A stretch of DNA of 34,017 bases. It comes from Nevskia soli (GTDB lineage: Bacteria; Pseudomonadota; Gammaproteobacteria; Nevskiales; Nevskiaceae). Position numbers and translations under genes: made by a program. The notes under the pieces were generated by a model that was given only the letters and a program-made list of their open reading frames with translations, ran no database searches and was not told the origin of the DNA. The stretch spans positions 1-34,017 of the forward strand of contig JAMFRN010000199.1 in NCBI GenBank assembly GCA_026224805.1, given 5' to 3'. Below, in pieces: positions 18,588 to 27,569 of this stretch (positions are counted from its first letter, which is position 1; every line of letters starts with the position of its first letter).

Positions 18588-19556
18588 TTACGGACGCGGC
18601 CCCAGGGGATGCGTCTGCTTCAGCGCCTCGTCCAGCAGCCACTCGCGGAAGGCCACCACTTCCGGCCGCTGCATGGCCGCATCCGGCACCACCGAGTAGT
18701 AAGCATTGTCCAGCGGCAGCGTCATCGGGAAGGCCACCGCCACCTTGCCTTCGGCCAGCTCCGCCGCGGCCAGCAGGGGCATGGCCAGGGTCACGCCGAG
18801 GCCGTCGGCGGCCGCTTCCAGCGCAAGGGTGGAGTGATCCAGCTGCAGGCCGCGCCGCGGATCGACATCGCTGACCCCGGCGCGCTTCAGCCAGCGCGCC
18901 CAGGACGAGCGGGTGCGGTCGGCCACGCGGGCATCGCCGTGCAGCAGGGTCTGGTGGCTAAGGTCCTCGGGTGTGCGCAGTGGCGGCGGACCCTTCAGCA
19001 GGCGCGGATGGCACATCGGCACCACTTCCACGGTAAACAGCAGATCGACGTTTTGCCCTTCGGGCCGGCCGTTGCTGAAGCGGATCTCGATGTCCGCGTC
19101 GACATCCGACTCCGCCGCGTCCTCCGAGCGGATCTCGCGCGCCGAGGCATTGATCAGCTGGCCGCTGGCGACCAGCCGCACGTCGATCTCCGGATGTTGC
19201 GTCAGGAAGCTTTGCAGGCGCGGCATCAGCCAGCGCGAGACGAAAGTCGGGGTAGCGCCCACCGTCAGACGCGGCGCCTGGCCGTGGTTGCGCAGTTCCG
19301 CCACCGCCTGCGCCAGGGCCTCGAAACCCTGCTGGAAGCGCGGCAGCGCTGCCTGCGCCGGCGGCGTCAGCTCGATCCGGCGGGCCAGCCGCTCGAACAG
19401 GGGAAAGCCCAGCAATTCCTCCAGAGCCTTGATCTGGTGAGTCAAGGCCGCAGGCGTGACGAACAACTCCTCCGCAGCCTTGCGGAAGCTCTTGTGGCGC
19501 GCCACGGCCTCGAAGGCGCGCAGCGCGTTTAGCGGGGGAAGTCGGGAGAAGGACAC
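18588..19556 (-). CDS. LysR-family regulator, GcvA/AmpR type
   Basis: DNA-binding regulator of 322 residues. The N-terminus LPPLNALRAFEAVARHKSF, followed by an HTH containing KAAEELFVTPAALTHQIKALEE, places it in the GcvA/AmpR group. The rest is a periplasmic-binding-like effector domain (about 95-305, with VGATPTFVSRWLMPRL). The start is GTG at 19556; the ATG three bases upstream is out of frame. No glycine-cleavage or beta-lactamase gene lies nearby, so its target is unknown. It is on the same strand as, and 92 bp downstream of, the flavoprotein gene, with an AT-rich stretch before it (19561-19585) that probably carries its own promoter. Confidence 0.9.
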   Translation of the reverse strand: MSFSRLPPLNALRAFEAVARHKSFRKAAEELFVTPAALTHQIKALEELLGFPLFERLARRIELTPPAQAALPRFQQGFEALAQAVAELRNHGQAPRLTVGATPTFVSRWLMPRLQSFLTQHPEIDVRLVASGQLINASAREIRSEDAAESDVDADIEIRFSNGRPEGQNVDLLFTVEVVPMCHPRLLKGPPPLRTPEDLSHQTLLHGDARVADRTRSSWARWLKRAGVSDVDPRRGLQLDHSTLALEAAADGLGVTLAMPLLAAAELAEGKVAVAFPMTLPLDNAYYSVVPDAAMQRPEVVAFREWLLDEALKQTHPLGPRP

Positions 19557-19621
19557 GTCATAGTTTAGTTTTTATCAATTAGCCCAGTCTATCGCTCGCC
19601 AGGGATTTCGTCTGCTTCGAT

Positions 19622-19637
19622 TGAGACCTCGGTCTCA
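19622..19637. promoter_or_regulatory. Inverted repeat upstream of the LysR gene
   Basis: TGAGACCTCGGTCTCA has perfect 7-bp arms around a 2-bp centre. It lies 11 bp beyond the flavoprotein stop and 66 bp before the LysR start. It could be an operator or the stem of a short terminator, but there is no T-run on the relevant strand. Confidence 0.4.
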
Positions 19638-19647
19638 CTGCCGTGCT

Positions 19648-20823
19648 TCAGGCGACCTGCCCGGCGGCGTGCCCCGAGGCCCAGGCCCACTGGAAATTGA
19701 AGCCGCCCAGATGACCGGTCACGTCCACCACCTCGCCGATGAAGTACAGGCCCGGCACCTTGCGCGATTCCATGGTGGTCGAGGAGAGTTCGTCGGTGTC
19801 GACGCCGCCGAGCGTGACCTCGGCGGTGCGATAACCCTCGGTACCGCTGGCGGTCACTGGCCAGGCGTGCAGCTGCGCGGCGATGTCGCGCAGCTCGGCC
19901 GGGCGATGCTGCCGCATCGGCCGGTTGCCGAAGCGCAGCTCGCACAGGCGCTGCGCCAGGCGTTTGGGCAGGGCTTCGGACAGCACGGTCTTCAGTTCGG
20001 CCGCCGGCCGGTCCCGCTGCTGGGTGTTCAGATAGTCGAGCGCGTCGCTATCCGGCAGCAGGTTCAGGCGCAGCGGCTCGCCGGGTTGCCAATAGGAAGA
20101 AATCTGCAGGATGGCCGGGCCGCTGAGGCCGCGATGGGTGATGAGGAAGCCGGCGCGGAAACTGCGCCCGGCCGCTTCGGCGATCACCGGCAGTGCCACG
20201 CCGCTGAGGTCGGCGTAGTCGTCCAGGTGCTTGCCGCTGAGCGTCAGCGGCACCAGGCCGGCGCGCGTCGTCAGCACGCGGTGGCCGAACTGCCGCGCCA
20301 GCTCGTAGCCGAAACCGGTGGCGCCCATCTTCGGTATCGACAGGCCGCCGCTGGCCACCACCAGCGAGGCGCAGTGCATGGTGCCGCGCGTGGTGGCCAG
20401 CGCGAAGCCTGTGCTGTCACCCCGCACCTGGTCGATGCTGCAATCGGTCTCGATCTGCACCGCGGCGGCGGCACATTCGTCCAGCAGCATCTTCACGATC
20501 AGCTTGGATGACTCGTCGCAGAAGAGCTGGCCCAGTTCCTTCTCGTGCCAGGCGATGCCGTGGCGCTCCACCATGGCGATGAAATCCCACTGCGTGTAGC
20601 GGGCGAGGGCCGATTTGCAGAAGTGCGGATTGGCGGAGAGGTAATCCTCCGGTCCGGCGTGCAGGTTGGTGAAATTGCAGCGCCCGCCGCCGGACATCAG
20701 GATCTTCTTGCCGACTCGGTTGGCGTGCTCGATCACCAGCACGCGGCGGCCGCGCTTGCCGGCCTCGATCGCGCACATCAGGCCGGCGGCGCCGCCGCCG
20801 ACGATGATCAGGTCGTGTTCCAC
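19648..20823 (-). CDS. NAD(P)/FAD-dependent oxidoreductase, HI0933/YhiN/BaiN family
   Basis: Flavoprotein of 391 residues. The N-terminal dinucleotide-binding motif is IIVGGGAAGLMCAIEAGKRG (4-23). The family hallmark KKILMSGGGRCNFTNL follows at about residues 39-54. The C-terminus has TLGGVDTDELSSTTMESRKVPGLYFIGEVVDVTGHLGGFNFQWAWASG (key blocks GGVDTDEL, GLYFIGEV and GGFNFQWAWASG), all typical of HI0933 proteins. The physiological reaction in most bacteria is unknown; one clostridial relative reduces bile-acid intermediates. It starts 28 bp from the stop of the secreted hydrolase on the same strand, so it may share its transcript. Confidence 0.9.
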   Translation of the reverse strand: MEHDLIIVGGGAAGLMCAIEAGKRGRRVLVIEHANRVGKKILMSGGGRCNFTNLHAGPEDYLSANPHFCKSALARYTQWDFIAMVERHGIAWHEKELGQLFCDESSKLIVKMLLDECAAAAVQIETDCSIDQVRGDSTGFALATTRGTMHCASLVVASGGLSIPKMGATGFGYELARQFGHRVLTTRAGLVPLTLSGKHLDDYADLSGVALPVIAEAAGRSFRAGFLITHRGLSGPAILQISSYWQPGEPLRLNLLPDSDALDYLNTQQRDRPAAELKTVLSEALPKRLAQRLCELRFGNRPMRQHRPAELRDIAAQLHAWPVTASGTEGYRTAEVTLGGVDTDELSSTTMESRKVPGLYFIGEVVDVTGHLGGFNFQWAWASGHAAGQVA

Positions 20824-20851
20824 GGAAATCGCCGCGGCGGTGGCTTGCGCT

Positions 20852-22807
20852 TCAGTTCGCCGACACCACCGGCAGCTCGATCGAGCTGGCCTGCGCCCCG
20901 GCGTGATAGATCCGCTGCGTCGCCTTGCGGTAATCCTCCGGTTTGGCGAAGAAGATGTTCGGCACGTAGGTCTGCGGGTTGCGGTCGTACAGCGGGAACC
21001 AGCTCGACTGCACCTGCACCATCAGGCGATGGCCTGGCAGGAACACATGGTTGGCGTTGGGCAGGGCGAAACGATAGTGCTGCACCTTCCCGGCGGGGAT
21101 GGCGGCGGGATGCTCCAGGCTGTCGCGATAACGGCCGCGGAAGATATCCATGCCGATGTTGAGCTGGTAGCCGCCCAGTTCCGGCTGCGACGGCACTTCG
21201 TCCGGGTAGACGTCGATCAGCTTCACCACCCAGTCGCTGTCCGTGCCGCTGGTCGAGGCGTAGAGATTGACCGCCGGCGCGCCGCCGATCTGCAGGGGCG
21301 CGGTCAGCGGCGCCGACTCGTAGGTCAGCACATCCGGGCGGCCATCGACGAAGCGCTGGTCCGTCACCAGCCAGCGCTTCCAGGCGTCGCCGTCGGCGAA
21401 GCGCACCGGGCGCGGCAGGTAGGGCACCGGCTTGGCCGGATCGGAAACGTACTCGTCATAACCCACGTCGGCCTTGGCCGGCGCGGCGAAGCCCAGGGCG
21501 AAGCCGGGCTGCAGATACAGCGCCTGCGGCTTGCCGGCGCAGCCTTTGTCGCAGGACAGCGGCCAGGCCTTGAGCCGGCGCCAGGTGTTGCTGCCGGTCT
21601 CATAGGCGAACACCGGCGGCGTGTTGGCCTTGGGCGCGCCGTCCTTCAGATGCTCGTCGAGGAAGGGCTGCATCACATCGCGGCGGAATTGCAGGGCGGT
21701 ATCGCCGTCGAACTTGAGCGGTCCCAGGCCGCGGCCCTCGTAGTTCACGCCGCTGTGGCGCCAGGGGCCGAGCACCAGGAAATTGGTGTCGTTGTTCACG
21801 TCTTTCGGCTCCACCGCCTCATAGGTATTGATGGCGCCGTACATGTCCTCCTGGTCCCAGATGCTGGCCACGTACATGGTCGGCACCTTCAGCGGCTGCG
21901 CCGCCAGCGCCGCATCCAGCGCCTGCCCCTGCCAGTAGGCGTCGTAGGCCGGATGTTCGGAAAGCTTCTTCCAGAAGGGCAGCTGGTCGATGCCGCTGCT
22001 GCGGGCGTAGTCGCCGGCCGAACCGGCTTCGAGAAAAGCTGTGTAGTCGTCGTAGTAGCCGCGCGGCACCGGATCGCCTTTGCCCTTCTGCTTCGTCTGC
22101 ATGTAGATGTAGTCGAAGTTGGTTTGGCGGAAGGCGCCGTTGTGGAACCAGTCGTCGCCTTTCCAGCCGTCCACCATCGGGCTCATCGGCACCGCCGCCT
22201 TCAGCGCCGGGTGCGGATTGATCAGGGCCATCAGCACGGTGAAGCCCTCGTAGGAGGAGCCGATCATGCCGACCTTGCCGTTGCTTTCCGGCAGGTTCTT
22301 CACCAGCCAGTCGATGGTGTCCCAGGCGTCGGTGGAGTGATCCACCGCGCTGGCATTGAGCGGCCCGCGCAGCGGCCGCGTCATCACGTAATCGCCTTCC
22401 GAGCCGTACTTGCCGCGCACGTCCTGGAACACCCGGATATAGCCTTCCTCGACGAACACCTCGTCGCCCTGCGGCAGCGTCGCCAGCATGTGCGGGCTGT
22501 CGTAGCGATCGGTGCGCTTGGAGGCTTCGTAGGGCGTGCGGCTGAGGATGATCGGCGCGCCATGCGCGCCCTTGGGAATCACGATCACGGTATGCAACTT
22601 GACCCCGTCGCGCATCGGGATCATCACCTCGCGCTTGACGTAGTCGGCCTCCTGCGTCGGCGCCTCGAACTGGGGCAGGATGTCCGGAGCCAGTGGGGCG
22701 GTCAGGGGATCGGTCCGGGATTCGGTCTGGGCGTGGACGGCCGCAAGCGGCAGCAGGGCCAATGCGGCGAACGCCGCCAGCGGGCGGCGCGGGCGTTGCA
22801 GGGACAT
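20852..22807 (-). CDS. Secreted CocE/NonD-family hydrolase, alpha-amino-acid ester hydrolase-like
   Basis: Serine hydrolase of 651 residues. A signal peptide (about 1-26, ending AVHAQ) precedes the alpha/beta domain. The triad can be assigned: S185 in GMIGSSYEG, D318 in ASIWDQED and H351 in LGPWRHSG, spaced as in Xanthomonas alpha-amino-acid ester hydrolase. A cap region (MDGWKGDDWF-like MVDGWKGDDWFHNGAF, about 211-226) and a C-terminal jelly-roll domain (GGAPAVNLYASTSGTDSDWVVKL in parts: VNLYASTSGTDSDW, VQVQSSWFPLYDRNPQT) complete the S15/CocE architecture. Relatives hydrolyse amino-acid esters, cephalosporin side chains or glutaryl-7-ACA. ATG at 22807 gives the signal peptide; the frame upstream is not plausible. 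The natural substrate is unknown. Confidence 0.9.
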   Translation of the reverse strand: MSLQRPRRPLAAFAALALLPLAAVHAQTESRTDPLTAPLAPDILPQFEAPTQEADYVKREVMIPMRDGVKLHTVIVIPKGAHGAPIILSRTPYEASKRTDRYDSPHMLATLPQGDEVFVEEGYIRVFQDVRGKYGSEGDYVMTRPLRGPLNASAVDHSTDAWDTIDWLVKNLPESNGKVGMIGSSYEGFTVLMALINPHPALKAAVPMSPMVDGWKGDDWFHNGAFRQTNFDYIYMQTKQKGKGDPVPRGYYDDYTAFLEAGSAGDYARSSGIDQLPFWKKLSEHPAYDAYWQGQALDAALAAQPLKVPTMYVASIWDQEDMYGAINTYEAVEPKDVNNDTNFLVLGPWRHSGVNYEGRGLGPLKFDGDTALQFRRDVMQPFLDEHLKDGAPKANTPPVFAYETGSNTWRRLKAWPLSCDKGCAGKPQALYLQPGFALGFAAPAKADVGYDEYVSDPAKPVPYLPRPVRFADGDAWKRWLVTDQRFVDGRPDVLTYESAPLTAPLQIGGAPAVNLYASTSGTDSDWVVKLIDVYPDEVPSQPELGGYQLNIGMDIFRGRYRDSLEHPAAIPAGKVQHYRFALPNANHVFLPGHRLMVQVQSSWFPLYDRNPQTYVPNIFFAKPEDYRKATQRIYHAGAQASSIELPVVSAN

Positions 22808-22908
22808 GGGTGGAATTCCTGAATAGATCGGCCATCCTAGGCGATCCGGCCCTCCGCGCGGAAGGGATGCTACGCCCGATCCCGCACGGAGACGTTCTAA
22901 GATAGGCC

Positions 22909-23478
22909 ATGGAAGACTGGGTAAAGCGCTCGCTTGCACGCTGGCCGAATGTACCGGCCCTGTTCGGCTGGCTCAAGCTGGACCGGCGCGGACGCTGGCT
23001 GATCCGCGGCGAGCCGATCAGCCGGCCGCAGATCATCGACACCATCAACCGCAATTACGCCGCCGATGCGCAGGGCCGCTGGTATTTCCAAAACGGCCCG
23101 CAGCGCGGCTACATGGAGCTGGAATATGCACCCCTGGTGCTGCGGGCCGACGCCGCGGGTGAAACTCTGACTGCGCATACCGAAGCCCACGTCGGCAGCG
23201 TCTCGGCGGCCTACCTGGACGAGGAGGGCGCGCTACTGCTCGATACCGATCTGGGTCCCGGCGTGCTGGATGCGGCCGACCTCGCCTGGGCCTTGCAGCG
23301 GCTGGAAGCCGATGCTGGGGAAGTGGCCGAGGAGCGGCTTGCCGAAGCCCTGGCATTGCCTTCCGGCAGCGTCACGCCGCTGTACCTACGCCTCGGCCCG
23401 GCGCGCTTGCCCCTGCTGCGGCTGGATGCGGCGGAAGCCCCGCGGCAGCTCGGTTTTGTGCGCAAGCCGCAAGCTTAG
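22909..23478 (+). CDS. Conserved hypothetical protein (DUF-type, function unknown)
   Basis: Soluble protein of 189 residues without signal or membrane segment. The first half (WVKRSLARWPNVPALFGWLKLDRRGRWL in parts: RWPNVPALFGWL, RRGRWLIRGEPI) and RWYFQNGPQRGYMELEYAP look like a conserved domain I have seen in proteobacterial hypothetical proteins, but I cannot name it securely. The second half is acidic and Leu/Ala-rich (LDTDLGPGVLDAADLAWAL). ATG at 22909 has a weak AAGATAGG upstream. It is divergent from the secreted hydrolase across 101 bp. Codon usage matches neighbours, so it is probably a real gene. Confidence 0.75.
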   Translation: MEDWVKRSLARWPNVPALFGWLKLDRRGRWLIRGEPISRPQIIDTINRNYAADAQGRWYFQNGPQRGYMELEYAPLVLRADAAGETLTAHTEAHVGSVSAAYLDEEGALLLDTDLGPGVLDAADLAWALQRLEADAGEVAEERLAEALALPSGSVTPLYLRLGPARLPLLRLDAAEAPRQLGFVRKPQA

Positions 23479-23567
23479 ATCACTTTGGGACGGGCGTGGC
23501 TGACTTTTGGCGGCGGCGGCGATACGCTGCCACATTGCCCTAATCCTCGCCTGAACCCTCTTCCGCC

Positions 23568-25388
23568 ATGCCCTCTCACATCGCGAAACACGCCGCGAGC
23601 CTGTTGTGCACGCTGCTCGCCGCCACTGCAGCCCATGCCGCTGACGCTACGCCGCCGACCGCCGCCGCGGAAAACCCGGACACCGTGCTGCAAACGGTGG
23701 CGGAGCAATCCGGCAACCTGAAGACGGGCCGCTACGACGAGGTCGAGCGGCTGTGCCCGGCTTATCAGCGCATCTGGCCGCAGCAGGTGCGCTGCTTCGA
23801 GTTCGGCCACTCGCCGGAAGGCCGGCCGATGCTCGCCATGGCCGTCAGCCGCAGCGGCGCCCTTACCGGCGAGGAGGCGGCGCGGCGCGGCATTCCGGTG
23901 CTGCTGCTGCAGGCCGGCATCCATTCCGGCGAGATCGACGGCAAGGACGCCGGCTTCCTGGCCCTGCGCGAGCTGCTGGAAAAGCGCGTGCTGCCCGAGG
24001 CGCTGGACCATAGCGTGGTGCTGTTCGTGCCGGTGTTCAACCTCGATGGCCACGAGCGCTTCGGCCACTGGAACCGTCCCAACCAGGTCGGTCCGGAGGA
24101 AATGGGCTGGCGCACCACGGCGCAGAACCTCAACCTCAACCGCGACTACGTGAAGGCCGACGCGCCGGAAATGCAGGCCATGCTGCGCCTGCTCGACGCT
24201 TGGGATCCGATCATCTACACCGACCTGCACGTCACCGACGGCGCCAATTTCCAGCATGACATCTCCATCACGGTGGAGCCGCTTTACGCCGGTGACAGCA
24301 CGCTGCGCGAAGACGCCCGCGCCTTGCAGAAAGGCGTGACGGACCGCCTGGCCGCTACCGGCTCGCTGCCGGTTTCGTTCTATCCCAGCTTCGAGCGCGA
24401 CGACGATCCGTCTTCCGGTTTCGAGGTCGCCGTGGTGCCGCCGCGTTTTTCCACCGGCTATTGGGGACTGCGCAACCGCCTCTCCATGCTGGTGGAAACG
24501 CACTCCTGGAAGGACTATCCGACGCGCGTGCGCATCACCCACAACACCATCCTGGCCCTGGTCGAGTTGACCGCCACCAAGGGCGCGGCCTGGCTCAAGC
24601 AGGAACACCAGGCCGACCGCCGTGCGGCGGAGCTGGGCGGCACTGAAGTCCCACTGAATTTCGCCGCCGGCGACCATGTGCAGATGATCGATTTCAAGGG
24701 CTACGCCTATACGCGCGAGCCCTCCGCCGTCTCCGGCGGACTGGTGACGCGCTACGACACCACCAAGCCCGAGATCTGGCACATCCCGCTGAAGGACACG
24801 GTCAAGGCCACGCTGACCGTGAAAGCGCCGCAGGCCGGCTACATCGTGCCCGCCGCCTACGCCGAGGAGATCGGCCAGAAGCTGGCGCTGCACGACATCT
24901 CCTTCCGTAAGCTTGATGCGGCCTTGCCCAAGGCTTCCGTCGAAACCTTCCGCGCCACCGAGGCGGAATTCAAGAAGCCGCCGTTCGAAGGCCGCACCTC
25001 GCCCGAGCTGAAGGGCGAATGGAAGCCGGAGACGCGCGACGTGCCGGCCGGCTCGCTGTTCGTGCCCATCGCCCAGCCCGAAGCACGGCTGCTGCTGGCG
25101 CTGCTCGAGCCGCTGGCCCCGGATTCGCTCGCCGCCTGGGGGTTCTTCAACGGCGCCTTCGAGCAGAAGGAGTACATGGAGCCCTACGTCGCCGAGCAGG
25201 TGGCGCAGCAGATCCTGGCCAGCGATCCGCAGGCAGCGGCGGAGTTCCGCCACAGGCTGGATACCGACGAGGCCTTCGCCCACGACCCGCAGGCGCGGCT
25301 GGATTTCTTCTACCGCCGCTCGCCGTCCTGGGACGAGCGCCTCGACCTGTATCCGGTCTACCGCGTGGAGCAGGCGCCGCCGACATGA
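23568..25388 (+). CDS. Secreted M14-family zinc carboxypeptidase
   Basis: Metallopeptidase of 606 residues exported by a signal peptide (about 1-25, ending AAHAA). The zinc ligands are H119 and E122 in GIHSGEIDGKD and H221 in DLHVTDG. The catalytic Glu is probably E310 in MLVETHSWKDY. NLNRDYVKAD (about 189-198) carries the substrate-carboxylate arginine motif of the family. A long C-terminal extension (about 340-606) with beta-rich character follows; its role is unknown. The ATG at 23568 has no clear ribosome site. It lies 89 bp after the unknown gene and 13 bp before prpF, so the latter two are probably in one transcript. The peptide substrate is unknown. Confidence 0.9.
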   Translation: MPSHIAKHAASLLCTLLAATAAHAADATPPTAAAENPDTVLQTVAEQSGNLKTGRYDEVERLCPAYQRIWPQQVRCFEFGHSPEGRPMLAMAVSRSGALTGEEAARRGIPVLLLQAGIHSGEIDGKDAGFLALRELLEKRVLPEALDHSVVLFVPVFNLDGHERFGHWNRPNQVGPEEMGWRTTAQNLNLNRDYVKADAPEMQAMLRLLDAWDPIIYTDLHVTDGANFQHDISITVEPLYAGDSTLREDARALQKGVTDRLAATGSLPVSFYPSFERDDDPSSGFEVAVVPPRFSTGYWGLRNRLSMLVETHSWKDYPTRVRITHNTILALVELTATKGAAWLKQEHQADRRAAELGGTEVPLNFAAGDHVQMIDFKGYAYTREPSAVSGGLVTRYDTTKPEIWHIPLKDTVKATLTVKAPQAGYIVPAAYAEEIGQKLALHDISFRKLDAALPKASVETFRATEAEFKKPPFEGRTSPELKGEWKPETRDVPAGSLFVPIAQPEARLLLALLEPLAPDSLAAWGFFNGAFEQKEYMEPYVAEQVAQQILASDPQAAAEFRHRLDTDEAFAHDPQARLDFFYRRSPSWDERLDLYPVYRVEQAPPT

Positions 25389-25401
25389 GGCGCGCCGCGC
25401 C

Positions 25402-26571
25402 ATGACGCAGCGGAAGATCCCCGCCCTGTACATGCGCGGCGGCACCAGCAAGGGCGTGTTCTTCCGCGCCGAGGACCTGCCCGCCGATGCCGCGCGGCGC
25501 GACGCCATCCTGCTGCGTGTGATTGGCAGCCCAGATCCCTACGGCAAGCAGATCGACGGCATGGGCGGCGCCACTTCGAGCACCAGCAAGGTGGTGATCC
25601 TCAGCCGCTCGCGGCAGCCTGGCTGCGATATCGATTACCTGTTTGGCGCGGGTTCCATAGGCAGCCCGGTGATCGACTGGTCGGGCAGCTGCGGCAACCT
25701 CGCCGCTGCGGTGGGTCCGGCAGCGATTCACTGGGGCCTGCTGCCAGCTCCGCGCGCGGGCCTGGCCACCGTGCGCATCTGGCAGGTCAATACGCGCTCG
25801 CACATCATCGCGCAGGTGCCGATGCGGGATGGCGAAGTGGTGGAGGAAGGCGGGTTCCGGCTCGACGGGGTGAGCTTTCCCGGCGCGGAAATTGCCTTGC
25901 AGTTTCCCGATCCCGGCAGCGACGGCGAAGACGCGGCCACCGGCCTGTTCCCGACCGGCAGGCCGCTGGATCGGCTCGACATTCCCGGCATCGGCAAGCT
26001 CGAGTTGACCCTGATCAACGCTGGCAACCCGGCGGTGTTCGTCGACGCGGCAGCCCTCGGTCTGCGCGGCGATGAGTCGCAGGAGCAGGTCAACGGCGAT
26101 GCCGATTTGCTGGCGCGCTGCGAAGCGGTGCGCGCCCATGCCGCCGTCGCCATGGGCCTTGCTGCGAGCGCGCAGGAAGCCACCGATCAACGCCCCGCTA
26201 CACCCAAGCTGGCTTTCGTCGCGTCACCGCGAGACTACCGCGCCGCCGATGGCCGGGCAGTCAGCGCCAGGGACATCGATCTCAACGTCCGCATCCTCTC
26301 CATGGGCAAGCTGCACCACGCCATGACCGGCACCGGCGCGGTGGCGCTTGCCGCGGCAGCGGCGATTCCGGGCACCGTGGTGCGGCGCCGCGCACAGCCC
26401 GATGCCCAGGGCCGGTTGCGCTTCGGCCATCCCTCGGGAACCATGACGGTCAGCGCCGAAGCGGAGCAGCGCGATGGGCACTGGCGGGTGTTGTATGCCG
26501 GCATGAGCCGCAGCGCGCGCCGCTTGATGGAAGGCGTGGTGCTGGTTCCCGAGCGGGACCTGCAGCCTTAG
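25402..26571 (+). CDS. PrpF-family isomerase (2-methylaconitate / 4-oxalomesaconate type)
   Basis: Cofactor-free isomerase of the diaminopimelate-epimerase fold, 389 residues. The N-terminus has the family motif PALYMRGGTSKGVFF, then IDGMGGATSSTSKVVI and the catalytic-Cys region WSGSCGNLAAAVGP (Cys about residue 97). MGKLHHAMTGTGAVALAAAAAIPG near the C-terminus (in part: GKLHHAMTGTGAVA) is also typical. PrpF works in methylcitrate or 4-oxalomesaconate pathways, but no prpB, prpC or acnD gene is present in the window, so the substrate is uncertain. It follows the peptidase by 13 bp and ends convergently with a 1-bp gap to the GlxA-type gene. Confidence 0.9.
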   Translation: MTQRKIPALYMRGGTSKGVFFRAEDLPADAARRDAILLRVIGSPDPYGKQIDGMGGATSSTSKVVILSRSRQPGCDIDYLFGAGSIGSPVIDWSGSCGNLAAAVGPAAIHWGLLPAPRAGLATVRIWQVNTRSHIIAQVPMRDGEVVEEGGFRLDGVSFPGAEIALQFPDPGSDGEDAATGLFPTGRPLDRLDIPGIGKLELTLINAGNPAVFVDAAALGLRGDESQEQVNGDADLLARCEAVRAHAAVAMGLAASAQEATDQRPATPKLAFVASPRDYRAADGRAVSARDIDLNVRILSMGKLHHAMTGTGAVALAAAAAIPGTVVRRRAQPDAQGRLRFGHPSGTMTVSAEAEQRDGHWRVLYAGMSRSARRLMEGVVLVPERDLQP

Positions 26572-26572
26572 C

Positions 26573-27553
26573 CTAGCGAGACACTGGATCCGCCGTGGCC
26601 TGGCGGCTGCCGTTGAAGGTCTGCCGCCAGCTCATCGGCGACACGCCGAAGGCCGCGCGGAAATGATGGCGCAGCGAGGCCGGTGAACCGAATCCGGCCA
26701 GGGCGCCGATGTTCTCGATCGACTGGTCGGTGGTCTCGAGCAGGCGCTGCGACAGCGCCAGGCGCTCGCTCAGCAGCCAGTGGCCGACCGTACTTCCCGT
26801 CAGCTGGCGGAAGTGGCGGGTGAAAGTGCGCCGGCTCATCAGGGCCTGTGCGGCAAGGCTGTCGAGATCGTGCGGCAGCCGCAGGTTGGCGCGCACCTGC
26901 TCGATCAGCTCGGCCAGCCGCGAGTCGCGCGGCGTTGCCGGCAGCGGCTGCTCGATGTACTGCGCCTGGCCGCCGTGCCGGTGCGGCGGCACCACCAGCC
27001 GGCGCGCGACGCAGTTCGCCGCTTCCGCGCCGTAACCCTGCCGCAGCAGGTGCAGGCAGCAGTCGATGCCGGCGGCGGTGCCGGCGGAAGTCACGATATT
27101 GCCCTCGGCGATGTAGAGCAGATCGGCATCGAGGCGCACCGCGGGATAGCGCCGCGCAAAGTCGCGGGCGAACTCCCAGTGCGTGGTGGCGCGGCGTCCG
27201 TCGAGCAAGCCGGCTTCGGCCAGCACATAGGCGCCCAGGCATAGGCCCACCACCTGCGCGCCGCGCCGGTGCGCGGCGACCAGCGCGGCGAGCAGGGCTC
27301 GCGGCGGCCGTTCTTCCGGATCGCGCCAGCTCGGCACGATGATGGTGCTGGCCTTTTTCAAGGCTTCCAGTCCATGCAGCAAGGTCAGCGTGAACCCGGC
27401 AGTCGTGGTCAGCGGGCCTTTCTCGGCGGCGCAGACCAGCAGCTTGAACTGCGGCGCGCCGGGATGGGACTCGCCGAACACCGCACAGGGCACGGACAGG
27501 TGAAACGGGCTGATCTGGTCGAACGCGACCACGGCGACGACAGCGCTGCTCAT
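26573..27553 (-). CDS. GlxA-type transcription regulator (DJ-1/PfpI-like plus AraC domain)
   Basis: Regulator of 326 residues. The N-terminal class I amidotransferase-like domain (about 4-175) has the nucleophile-elbow Cys C105 in VVGLCLGAYVLAEAGLL and ATTHWEFARDFARRYP. The C-terminal AraC domain (about 225-318) has LAAQALMSRRTFTRHFRQL and ENIGALAGFGSPASLRHHFRAAFGVSP (in part: GFGSPASLRHHF, AFGVSPMSWR). GlxA-family members respond to small nitrogenous metabolites, for example glycine betaine, carnitine or arginine. Convergent with prpF (1-bp gap) and divergent from the HD-domain gene, with an inverted repeat just upstream of its start. The target genes are unknown. Confidence 0.9.
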   Translation of the reverse strand: MSSAVVAVVAFDQISPFHLSVPCAVFGESHPGAPQFKLLVCAAEKGPLTTTAGFTLTLLHGLEALKKASTIIVPSWRDPEERPPRALLAALVAAHRRGAQVVGLCLGAYVLAEAGLLDGRRATTHWEFARDFARRYPAVRLDADLLYIAEGNIVTSAGTAAGIDCCLHLLRQGYGAEAANCVARRLVVPPHRHGGQAQYIEQPLPATPRDSRLAELIEQVRANLRLPHDLDSLAAQALMSRRTFTRHFRQLTGSTVGHWLLSERLALSQRLLETTDQSIENIGALAGFGSPASLRHHFRAAFGVSPMSWRQTFNGSRQATADPVSR

Positions 27554-27569
27554 GCGGGGTACTCAGGGG

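Noticed and set aside
20666-22822. A 718-codon rightward open frame opposite the secreted hydrolase and flavoprotein
   Set aside because: It is antisense to recognisable enzymes and has no motif or ribosome site.
23475-25508. A 677-codon leftward open frame opposite the M14 peptidase
   Set aside because: The zinc-peptidase motifs on the other strand are unambiguous; this frame has no family character.
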